This document shows, one piece after another, positions 32,970-38,824 of a DNA stretch of 50,584 nucleotides. The notes under the pieces are model-generated. The model was given only the letters and a program-made list of their open reading frames with translations. It was not told the origin of the DNA and ran no database searches. How positions within the stretch are numbered: the stretch's first letter is position 1; the number at the start of each line of letters is the position of its first letter. The position numbers and the translations under genes were made by a program. This DNA comes from Marmoricola sp. (GTDB lineage Bacteria; Actinomycetota; Actinomycetes; Propionibacteriales; Nocardioidaceae): NCBI GenBank assembly GCA_030151765.1, contig JASLCW010000470.1, forward strand, positions 1 to 50,584, given 5' to 3'.

Positions 32970-33540
32970 ATAGCCCTTAGGCTCAGAGCGGATGGTATGC
33001 GTGATTTCGGATCTATCGCATTTAAAGAGGCTTAATAAGCTCTCGCCATCGTGGGACAGCCACAGTCGTAGTCGGTGCTGCAGATCGATCTGCGATCCCT
33101 TCAGTGGTTAGAGTTAGGTTATAGAAGCACAAAAGCTCGAAGTCTCTGACTTCACAGGCTGGCGTGAATAAGGCTCCCTGGCAGGAGCGCGAAGAATAGG
33201 GGGATGCCAGTCTCCTGTGGTCCGGCGAGGCCGCGCCTAACTCGCTTGTTAACTGGACTAGGTCCCGTGGCCCGCGTTAAAGGTATAAGGGTCGTATTTG
33301 CCATGTAGGGGCAGTGCGATTAAACGACCGGCAAACCGGTGCCCTTGGAGCCTATGAGGTACAACTAATGACCTAGCTTGTCAGCGGATTCGCGGCAGGA
33401 TCTCCGGGTGCGAGGCCCGGCATAGGCACTGGAAGGTTGCTCGAAAACCTGAGCATAATGACGGATGAATGAGGTCTCAATGAAGCCGCCCCTTCCGCGC
33501 AGCTCCTTGGTTAATAGATAGGTGGTCTCAAACTAACATA
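32956..33540 (+). ncRNA. Large ornate structured non-coding RNA region (ROOL/GOLLD-like candidate)
   Basis: About 0.58 kb with no credible gene on either strand. I can pair: TGAGC/GCTCA (32956-32960 with 32981-32985); GATGG/CCATC (32991 with 33046) enclosing ATGCG/CGCAT (32997 with 33017) and AGAG-CTT/AAG-CTCT (33026 with 33037); GTGG/CCAC (33051 with 33060); a perfect GAAGTC/GACTTC hairpin (33139); a two-part stem CACAGG+CTGGC with GCCAG+CCTGTG (33153-33163 with 33206-33219) enclosing GCTCC/GGAGC; GGTCGT/ACGACC (33290 with 33324); GCCTATG/CATAGGC (33350 with 33421) enclosing CCGGG/CCCGG; and AGGTT/AACCT (33434). Size, nesting, phage context and a nearby tRNA-like element resemble ROOL or GOLLD RNAs. 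The ends are approximate. Confidence 0.6.
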
Positions 33541-33567
33541 TCAACAATCAGGAGGACACGTAACACA

Positions 33568-34029
33568 ATGTTCGAAAAAGCAAAGCGAATGAAGAAGCAT
33601 GCTGACACGGCCGATAAGGTCATGACCAAGCTTGACAAGGTCAAGAAGCATGTGGAGGAACACAAGGTAACGTACATCTCGTGTGCAGCTGTCGCGGGAA
33701 TTACTTACCTTATAATGAGAGACCAATCGATGAGCGACCTCCTTAGAGGACAATCACTGGACCCGACCTCCTTAGAGGACAAATCCAAATCGATCACGGT
33801 TTCTCAAAATTTCGGAGTGATCCATCAAGGCGACAACATCACAAACGTCAATGTAAAGCGTCTCAGCTATATTGTGCGCGATGATACATCGAATCGTTGG
33901 TGGTCTAGTCAGTCCGAAGCGGCTCGTGATCTTGGTATTAGTGAATGCCGAGTATCGCAGCATTTGAACCATGGAGCACCTCTTGAGAATGGCGTGAGTC
34001 TTTCTCGCATGGGGGTAAGCTCCGCATAA
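33568..34029 (+). CDS. Membrane-anchored protein with NUMOD1/HTH-like C-terminus
   Basis: 153 residues, ATG 33568 (AGGAGGACACG upstream). A basic helical N-terminus is followed by one hydrophobic segment (about 36-50, VTYISCAAVAGITYLIM). The C-terminal third, VRDDTSNRWWSSQSEAARDLG with ISECRVSQHLNHG, looks like the NUMOD1-type helix-turn-helix module found in phage homing endonucleases, here without a nuclease. The gene contains a promoter-like box (33692-33716) and a 19-bp direct repeat, so it may be bifunctional DNA. Confidence 0.62.
   Translation: MFEKAKRMKKHADTADKVMTKLDKVKKHVEEHKVTYISCAAVAGITYLIMRDQSMSDLLRGQSLDPTSLEDKSKSITVSQNFGVIHQGDNITNVNVKRLSYIVRDDTSNRWWSSQSEAARDLGISECRVSQHLNHGAPLENGVSLSRMGVSSA
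33692..33716 (+). promoter_or_regulatory. Promoter-like site P7 inside the 33568 gene
   Basis: TCGC at 33692 (TCGCGGGAATTAC) and TATAAT at 33711, then GAGAGACC: same 19-base spacing and same downstream GAGA as the six others. It would make a leaderless-proximal or shorter transcript starting within the gene; ATG 33730 follows. Confidence 0.6.
33735..33782. repeat. 19-bp direct repeat out of codon phase
   Basis: CGACCTCCTTAGAGGACAA occurs at 33735-33753 and 33764-33782, offset 29 bases. Each copy holds the hairpin CCTC-CTTA-GAGG. The offset is not a multiple of three, so conservation is at DNA or RNA level, just below promoter P7. Confidence 0.7.
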
Positions 34030-34082
34030 TTTTGCCCAGAGATTGAAACCAGTATTCAGCAGGCTGGTTGCAAGCAAAGGTA

Positions 34083-34159
34083 AGGTCTACTAGCTCGGAA
34101 ACAATTAGAGGCCGCTAGCTCCTCAACAAGAATGACGGGTTCGAATCCCGTTAGACCTA
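34083..34159 (+). tRNA. Degenerate or atypical tRNA-like gene
   Basis: Acceptor AGGTCTA (34083-34089) pairs with TAGACCT (34152-34158). The T arm ACGGG-TTCGAAT-CCCGT (34135-34151) is perfect. A D-arm-like GCTC...GAG with GG in its loop is present. I cannot form a normal anticodon arm: the best stem (34108-34112 with 34120-34124) uses D-arm bases and would present CTA with no U33. No CCA is encoded. It may be a decayed tRNA or a tRNA mimic, so no amino acid is assigned. Confidence 0.5.
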
Positions 34160-34194
34160 CGAGACCCTAATGTATATTTAAGAAAGGTAAAACA

Positions 34195-34398
34195 ATGGAT
34201 TGGTCAACATTGCTGTGGTACACCTTCACAGGATTCTTCGCTATTCAAGGCTACAAACTCACCAAGTATCTTGAGCAAAGGCGCAACAGCATTAGCTGGA
34301 GATGTTCTCAATGCAACTTCAAACTTCGTGTGAGCAAGAACGTCAAACCATCCACATGGAACATGATGATCCTCACGCATAAGGAGAGCCACCGATGA
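34195..34398 (+). CDS. Small membrane protein with zinc-ribbon-like end
   Basis: 67 residues, ATG 34195 (AAGAAAGGTAAAACA upstream). One N-terminal membrane helix (about 4-20, STLLWYTFTGFFAIQGY) is followed by CSQCNFKLRV and a terminal HKESH; two Cys and two His could bind zinc. It overlaps the next gene by four bases (ATGA). The function is unknown. Confidence 0.65.
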   Translation: MDWSTLLWYTFTGFFAIQGYKLTKYLEQRRNSISWRCSQCNFKLRVSKNVKPSTWNMMILTHKESHR

Positions 34399-34688
34399 CT
34401 GAAATGATCATGGAATCAGACGTTCTTCCTGACTATATTGAGGATGAACAGGATTCAGGTAAGCGCTATACCCACGTTGTCAATCCTCCACAGAACCTGC
34501 ATATTTGGCACCCGGGTATGTCATCTCAGGACATTGTGGATTCTGCTCGGCGACAGGGACTTCTTGTACGGGCTCTGTGTGGGTACGCGTTCATCCCCGT
34601 CCACAACCCGGATAAGTACGAAGCATGTCAGATCTGTATGGATATTGCGCAAACCATCATTTCTGATATGGAGGGAAACAATGGCTAA
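34395..34688 (+). CDS. DUF3039-like zinc protein
   Basis: 97 residues, ATG 34395. The C-terminal half, ALCGYAFIPVHNPDKYEACQICMDIAQ in outline (Cys, then P-x-x-NPD, then CxxC), resembles the actinobacterial DUF3039 motif ALCGKxWxPxRDPxxxPxCPxC. This is one of the host hints. The N-terminus is acidic. It overlaps the next gene by eight bases. The function is not known; metal binding is likely. Confidence 0.62.
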   Translation: MTEMIMESDVLPDYIEDEQDSGKRYTHVVNPPQNLHIWHPGMSSQDIVDSARRQGLLVRALCGYAFIPVHNPDKYEACQICMDIAQTIISDMEGNNG

Positions 34689-34905
34689 TATCAAGGATCA
34701 AATTCTCGTAGATGTTCCCTATGTGTCAGAAGAGAAATGCCCGGCATGCAAAGGGAAGATCGTCTTCCGAGCAAAGGTAGTCATTCAAGACATCAATCTT
34801 CGACCTGGAACAGGAACCACCTTCTCCCAGGAATTCATCGCCGATGCTAAGACAAAGGTTATTGGTTGGGTAGCCGACCACGGATGTACTACAAAGGAAA
34901 ATTAA
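34681..34905 (+). CDS. Small CxxC protein
   Basis: 74 residues from ATG 34681 (GAGGGAAACA upstream). CPACKGKIVF is a rubredoxin-like knuckle; the C-terminus has ADHGCTTKEN. It overlaps both neighbours (34688 and the ThyX start at 34905). It may be a small zinc protein; the role is unknown. Confidence 0.6.
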   Translation: MANIKDQILVDVPYVSEEKCPACKGKIVFRAKVVIQDINLRPGTGTTFSQEFIADAKTKVIGWVADHGCTTKEN

Positions 34906-35609
34906 TGACTGATATTACACTCCGCTCCGACTTCGATGTTGAGCTGGTAGAGAACGCTGGCTCTGATGAGCTTATTTGTAAGGCTGCTCGAGTTTCCACG
35001 CTAGGGGCTGAGAGTCTAGAGACGAGCGAGTCTCAGGGACTCATCAACTTCCTGATGAAGAACCGCCATGGCTCTCCCTTCGAGCATGGGATGATGACCT
35101 TTCGTATCAGCGCGCCCATCTTTGTATGGCGTGAGTTCATGCGTCACCGCATTGGCTTCTCCTACAACGAGCAATCGGGTAGGTACATGGAGCTTGCTCC
35201 AGTGTTCTACGAGCCGAACGACAAGCGCCCGTTGCAGCAGGTTGGTAAGCCGGGACACTATGACTTCATTCCTGGTGACCAAGACCAATACGACTTCCTT
35301 CGTGTTGAGTTGCGACATGCTTACAAAACGTCTTGGGATGCTTACCAGAACCTGCTTCTCAATGACATTGCCAAGGAAGTTGCTCGGATGTGTCTGCCGG
35401 TAGCGACGTACTCGACGGCTTATGTGACGTGTAACCCGCGTTCGCTCATGAGCTTCTTGAGTCTTCGCACCAAGGTAGAAGGCTCGATGTTCCCGTCATA
35501 TCCTCAACATGAGATCAATGTTGTGGCTGATCGCATGGAGGGAATCTTCGCAAGGCTCTACCCTGGAACGTGGGATGCATTCTGTCACGCTGGTCGGGTG
35601 AGTCCATGA
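34905..35609 (+). CDS. thyX: Flavin-dependent thymidylate synthase
   Basis: 234 residues, ATG 34905 overlapping the previous stop (TAATG). ThyX methylates dUMP to dTMP using methylenetetrahydrofolate, FAD and NADPH. The signature RHRIGFSYNEQSGRY is at residues 80-94, with eight rather than seven residues between RHR and the catalytic Ser, a form I associate with actinobacteriophage ThyX. HGSPFEHGMMTFRI (substrate and FAD contacts) precedes it and RSLMSFLSLR lies near the C-terminus. It supplies dTMP for phage DNA; the dNMP kinase follows with a four-base overlap. Confidence 0.93.
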   Translation: MTDITLRSDFDVELVENAGSDELICKAARVSTLGAESLETSESQGLINFLMKNRHGSPFEHGMMTFRISAPIFVWREFMRHRIGFSYNEQSGRYMELAPVFYEPNDKRPLQQVGKPGHYDFIPGDQDQYDFLRVELRHAYKTSWDAYQNLLLNDIAKEVARMCLPVATYSTAYVTCNPRSLMSFLSLRTKVEGSMFPSYPQHEINVVADRMEGIFARLYPGTWDAFCHAGRVSP

Positions 35610-36172
35610 TTCTCATTGGTCTTGGTGGCTATGCCACGTCGGGTAAGGACGCTGTAGCAGATTTCCTTGTGAAGAACCACGGTTTCTACAAGACCTACAT
35701 GTCTAAGCCGCTGGAGCAGGCGTTGTTGACTCTTGATCCATGGGTGTTGCTTCCACCTACTGTTGATTTTACTAAGGACGGTTTCGAACGTTATTCCTTA
35801 GTTCATCGCGTGCTTGGTTATGACAAATCCAAGGAAATCCCAAACGTGAGACAATATCTTCAGCGTCTAGGGACTGAAATCGGACGAAGCATGTTCGGTG
35901 AGAACTCTTGGGTGGATATCATGACCAAGGACGTGTTAGAGAGCGGCTCTGATCGAGTCGTGGTGACTGGCATTCGATACCAGAATGAGATGAATGCAAT
36001 CAAGCATCTTGGTGGCTCGACTGTTTGGGTTGAGCGGGGTCTAACTCCAGTCAACTCACATTCATCGGATAACGCGCTTGGTAAGGACGATTTCGATCTG
36101 ACTATTACCAATGACTCGACTCTAGGGAATCTCGAAGCGAGAACAACCGATTTGTTTAGGATGGTGTCATGA
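35606..36172 (+). CDS. Deoxynucleoside monophosphate kinase
   Basis: 188 residues, ATG 35606 overlapping the thyX stop. The P-loop GYATSGKDAVADFL begins near residue 6; a lid-like stretch with FERYSLVHRVLGYDKSK and LQRLGTEIGRSMFGENSWVD follows, as in phage dNMP kinases of the T4 gp1 type. Strand VVVTGIRYQNEMNAIKHLGG closes the core. It phosphorylates dNMPs to dNDPs, matching ThyX as upstream enzyme. It ends in an ATGA shared with a mini-gene. Confidence 0.88.
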   Translation: MILIGLGGYATSGKDAVADFLVKNHGFYKTYMSKPLEQALLTLDPWVLLPPTVDFTKDGFERYSLVHRVLGYDKSKEIPNVRQYLQRLGTEIGRSMFGENSWVDIMTKDVLESGSDRVVVTGIRYQNEMNAIKHLGGSTVWVERGLTPVNSHSSDNALGKDDFDLTITNDSTLGNLEARTTDLFRMVS

Positions 36173-36273
36173 AGCGTCGATTCTACGGACCTGGGGTTCT
36201 GAACGAGATCGGCTACTGGTTCATTGCAATCGTTGTGATGCTCATCATCCTGATTCTCAAAGCATGTAGCTAA
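36169..36273 (+). CDS. Small membrane peptide
   Basis: 34 residues, ATG 36169 coupled to the kinase stop (ATGA). Basic start MKRRFYGPG, then one membrane helix (about 13-31, YWFIAIVVMLIILILKA) ending in CS. Function unknown. Confidence 0.55.
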   Translation: MKRRFYGPGVLNEIGYWFIAIVVMLIILILKACS

Positions 36274-36480
36274 GTTTCTAGTATGCCGTCCCGATGGCGG
36301 TAACTAGCGGATAAGAAAACAACAACCATTAACAATTGACTCGTTACTGGTGCATCAATTGCTGTTTGCATTATCCTTCCCCTCACCTGAGCATGTGGTA
36401 AAACTGCTCAACACATTCTCTCGCGAGCTAAACTTAGCTTCTGAATTTTTGCCGATCGCTACTTTTTATTAGGAGGGATC
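36274..36480. promoter_or_regulatory. Intergenic regulatory gap with hairpin and 14-mer, copy 3
   Basis: No gene lies in this gap. It begins with a CTAGT/ACTAG-bounded hairpin (about 36279-36308) that may be a terminator. The 14-mer AAAAAGTAGCGATC is present on the reverse strand at 36454-36467, between a purine-poor stretch and the AGGAGGG ribosome site of the next gene. No TATAAT box was found, so the promoter for 36481 is not clear. Confidence 0.55.
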
Positions 36481-37071
36481 TTGTTAAAGATCACCACTAT
36501 ACCCTCAGATCAAGAGATCTATTCCATCGCTTCTCGCACACCGAAGTACATGTACCCCTCTGCATTACCGTATGCAGTGGTTATTGAGGGCGCTTTGTCA
36601 CCAGGACAATGTGAAGACATTATCCAAGCCGGAGAACAACTCGAGCACTACAACTTCCATGGTTGCGATTCGTTAGCAACCCGGGAATTTCCACGACCAC
36701 TTCCCTCAGTATTAACCCCACTTGTTGCGCATATTGTTAATAGGAATGTCGTTAACTTCGCCTACGACCTTGATATGTCAAGCGCGACAGCTTGGATGCA
36801 AACCTACGCCAAGGGTAACTCATACGACCTGCATACGGATGGAAGTCTTGGACAAACGCGAAAACTCACCGGAGTGCTCATGCTCTCGGATGAGAATGAC
36901 TACGAGGGCGGAGACTTAGTCCTCAGAGACGTAAAACACGCCTTTAGAGCGCCTCGTACCAGGGGGACGGTAGTAGTCTTCAGTCCCTGGGTTATGCACA
37001 CTGTAGAGCCAATTACAGCCGGTCTACGACACACTATCAACCTGGGCTATTACGGCCCACCATTTAAGTAA
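36481..37071 (+). CDS. 2-oxoglutarate/Fe(II)-dependent oxygenase (P4Hc type)
   Basis: 196 residues with a TTG start at 36481 four bases after AGGAGGG. The double-stranded beta-helix residues are visible: HxD as His118 and Asp120 (DLHTDGS), distal His173 (SPWVMHTVEP) and 2OG-binding Arg183 (GLRHTINLGYY). YEGGDLVLRD is the usual strand between them. Such prolyl-4-hydroxylase-like or PiuC-like enzymes hydroxylate proteins or nucleobases. No DNA glucosyl- or hydroxymethyl-base pathway is evident nearby, so the substrate is open. Confidence 0.85.
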   Translation: MLKITTIPSDQEIYSIASRTPKYMYPSALPYAVVIEGALSPGQCEDIIQAGEQLEHYNFHGCDSLATREFPRPLPSVLTPLVAHIVNRNVVNFAYDLDMSSATAWMQTYAKGNSYDLHTDGSLGQTRKLTGVLMLSDENDYEGGDLVLRDVKHAFRAPRTRGTVVVFSPWVMHTVEPITAGLRHTINLGYYGPPFK

Positions 37072-37081
37072 GGAATGTAGC

Positions 37082-37591
37082 ATGAATAAAACACAAAAAG
37101 AGTTTCTGCGTCTGCAACTCCACTCCCTTTGGGATGAATGGGACGCGACATGGCGAGCCTGCCAGCGTTTGGCTAGCGACGTTGGAACTGATGTATATAG
37201 TGTCCGCGATACCTCTGGAAATTTGGTGATTGTCACGCTCTTGGAGACGAAGTCGAGGATTCTGGCGGCTTTGACGACTCTCGAAGCGACTAAGGACGAA
37301 CCCGAGCATGAAACTGCATCTAGTGTGGGGCCTGCTCAATTTCGAGATCTCCCAGATGATTGGTCTGTCGAAAACCATATTATCCCCGACTATGGAATCG
37401 GTACAGGATTGTCACTCACTCCGAGTGACTACCACGATTTGCAGAGAGCTGTTCACTTGTGGAATGAATATCAGTATGGATCGTGTAGTCACCCACTCGA
37501 AGACGGTCGTCCTGCATGCGAGATGGCAGTATCCCCCAATTGGTCAATTGCTCAAGCAGTGCGGGCAATCATTACGAGGCATAAGGATTAA
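37082..37591 (+). CDS. Hypothetical phage protein
   Basis: 169 residues, ATG 37082 (GGAATGTAGC upstream is weak). The N-terminal helical part contains LQLHSLWDEWDATWRACQRL. The middle is Glu/Ser-rich and the C-terminal part has DYHDLQRAVHLWNEYQYGSC, then ACEMAVSPNWSIAQAVRAII. There are three cysteines in the second half. It is part of a run of closely spaced unknown genes down to 38253. Not recognised. Confidence 0.6.
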   Translation: MNKTQKEFLRLQLHSLWDEWDATWRACQRLASDVGTDVYSVRDTSGNLVIVTLLETKSRILAALTTLEATKDEPEHETASSVGPAQFRDLPDDWSVENHIIPDYGIGTGLSLTPSDYHDLQRAVHLWNEYQYGSCSHPLEDGRPACEMAVSPNWSIAQAVRAIITRHKD

Positions 37592-37593
37592 TC

Positions 37594-38022
37594 ATGGTAC
37601 ATTTTAGAGACTATAGCGCTCCTCACCCCTGGGAGCCCATTGATGGTGTGCAATTCGGTCAGCGTGGCGAGATTACCGCGGTGTTTGTGAAGTGTAAGGA
37701 CGGAACTACCGATGCACATTGGTTTCCTTCCAAGGATGACTTCAGAGCATTGTGCGATAGACACAACTTCCACTATAACACGCTCCTGAGTGCACTTGAC
37801 AAGGCTGATGAGGATACGCACACCATCGTGTTAGATGAAGAGAAGGCCCCCAAGAATCCTCAGATCCATCATCTCCAAGGTCTGACGGCTAATGAGCACG
37901 CAGTCTACCAGTCTATGGTCTCACATGGGGTTGATCCTGATGCTGCTTATGAGGCGGCTTTGGATGGTGTGGATATTCATGATGTACGTAAACGATTCAA
38001 CGAGAAGAAAGTGAAGAAGTAG
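37594..38022 (+). CDS. Hypothetical phage protein
   Basis: 142 residues, ATG 37594, three bases after the previous stop. The N-terminal domain VHFRDYSAPHPWEPIDGVQF and ITAVFVKCKDGTTDAHWFPSK look beta-rich; the C-terminus (LTANEHAVYQSMVSHGVDPDAAYEAALDG) reads as a small helical repeat. It ends with the basic tail KKVKK. No known family. Confidence 0.6.
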   Translation: MVHFRDYSAPHPWEPIDGVQFGQRGEITAVFVKCKDGTTDAHWFPSKDDFRALCDRHNFHYNTLLSALDKADEDTHTIVLDEEKAPKNPQIHHLQGLTANEHAVYQSMVSHGVDPDAAYEAALDGVDIHDVRKRFNEKKVKK

Positions 38023-38253
38023 ATGGAAACCACTGACAAGATGAACGCCAAAGAAGACTTCTCCTGGATTGAGCCGGGTGGACAGGGCTACATGCTGCGG
38101 TGCACGTGTGGTCACTCCTACACCCATAACCGACCCAAGGTGATGATCAAAGCGACCGAGAAGCACGAGGCTAAGTACGGACACAAATTCGCCGGCTTCA
38201 GTAAGACCACCGCGGGTATCAAGCCAGAGTATAAGGATTTGGTGATGGAATGA
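38023..38253 (+). CDS. Small Cys/His protein
   Basis: 76 residues, ATG 38023 directly after the previous stop. MLRCTCGHSYTHN followed by a helix (MIKATEKHEAKYGHKF) supplies two Cys and two to four His, resembling a compact zinc finger of C-x-C-x-n-H-x-n-H type. It overlaps the next gene by four bases. The function is unknown. Confidence 0.6.
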   Translation: METTDKMNAKEDFSWIEPGGQGYMLRCTCGHSYTHNRPKVMIKATEKHEAKYGHKFAGFSKTTAGIKPEYKDLVME

Positions 38254-38693
38254 CCGTTCTCAGATCGACCATCACCGTCGAGCGCAATGAGGAGTGGCGA
38301 GGACCTAAGCGTTGGCTTCGTCTAGCGGTCTATGAGACGGGACAAGAGTTGCGTGAGGCTGCTGGAAAATACAGGCCCCAATTCAAATTCCAAGACACGA
38401 TGATGGGGTGTTACCAAGGAGCTGGGTTCTATGTCGATGACACTGGTAAGCGGAAGACTCGATCGCTCTACACGGGGATCATCCGTCTGACAACAGAGCA
38501 TCTGCATTCTGAGGTTGTCTTCCATGAGTGTGTACATGCTGCTGCGCATATTTATCGTCTTGATTGTTACCCGAGGATCAGCCTTGGCGATGGGTTTGGA
38601 GCTATCTTGAATGAGGAGATGTTCGCCTATATCGCTGGAGACCTGGGGCGACAGGCTACGAACGCGCTTTATGATTTAGGAGTATGGAAATGA
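38250..38693 (+). CDS. Putative HExxH metallopeptidase-like protein
   Basis: 147 residues, ATG 38250 overlapping the previous stop (ATGA). The zinc-protease motif is HECVH at residues 92-96 inside LHSEVVFHECVHAAAHIYRL; ILNEEMFAYIAGDLGRQ about 25 residues later supplies a likely third-ligand glutamate. The size and helix order recall ImmA/IrrE- or SprT-like zincins. It could cleave a host regulator or process a phage protein; no target is suggested by context. Confidence 0.7.
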   Translation: MTVLRSTITVERNEEWRGPKRWLRLAVYETGQELREAAGKYRPQFKFQDTMMGCYQGAGFYVDDTGKRKTRSLYTGIIRLTTEHLHSEVVFHECVHAAAHIYRLDCYPRISLGDGFGAILNEEMFAYIAGDLGRQATNALYDLGVWK

Positions 38694-38824
38694 GAAAGCT
38701 CATTCGTTGGATGGTACAAAATAATATTTCTGTTTTGATCGTACCGCTACTTTTTACCATGCTTATGGTGGGAGCTTTTGAAGTTCTTAGTTACCTCATC
38801 CACGGGCAGTGGCCTAGATGGTAG
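38690..38824 (+). CDS. Small membrane protein
   Basis: 44 residues, ATG 38690 coupled to the previous stop (ATGA) with TTAGGAGTATGG upstream. Basic start MRKLIRWMVQ, then one membrane helix (about 13-37, ISVLIVPLLFTMLMVGAFEVL). It overlaps the helicase start by seven bases. The function is unknown. Confidence 0.6.
   Translation: MRKLIRWMVQNNISVLIVPLLFTMLMVGAFEVLSYLIHGQWPRW

Noticed and set aside
33350..33428. tRNA inside the structured RNA region
   Set aside because: A seven-bp acceptor-like stem and a T-arm-like hairpin exist, but the D and anticodon arms do not form; the middle folds as one long hairpin with a GATT loop. It is better read as a helix of the larger RNA.
38744..38755. Fourth copy of the AAAAAGTAGCG word on the reverse strand
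   Set aside because: It lies inside the 38690 membrane-protein gene, matches only 11 bases and is explained by codons for a Pro-Leu-Leu-Phe stretch.
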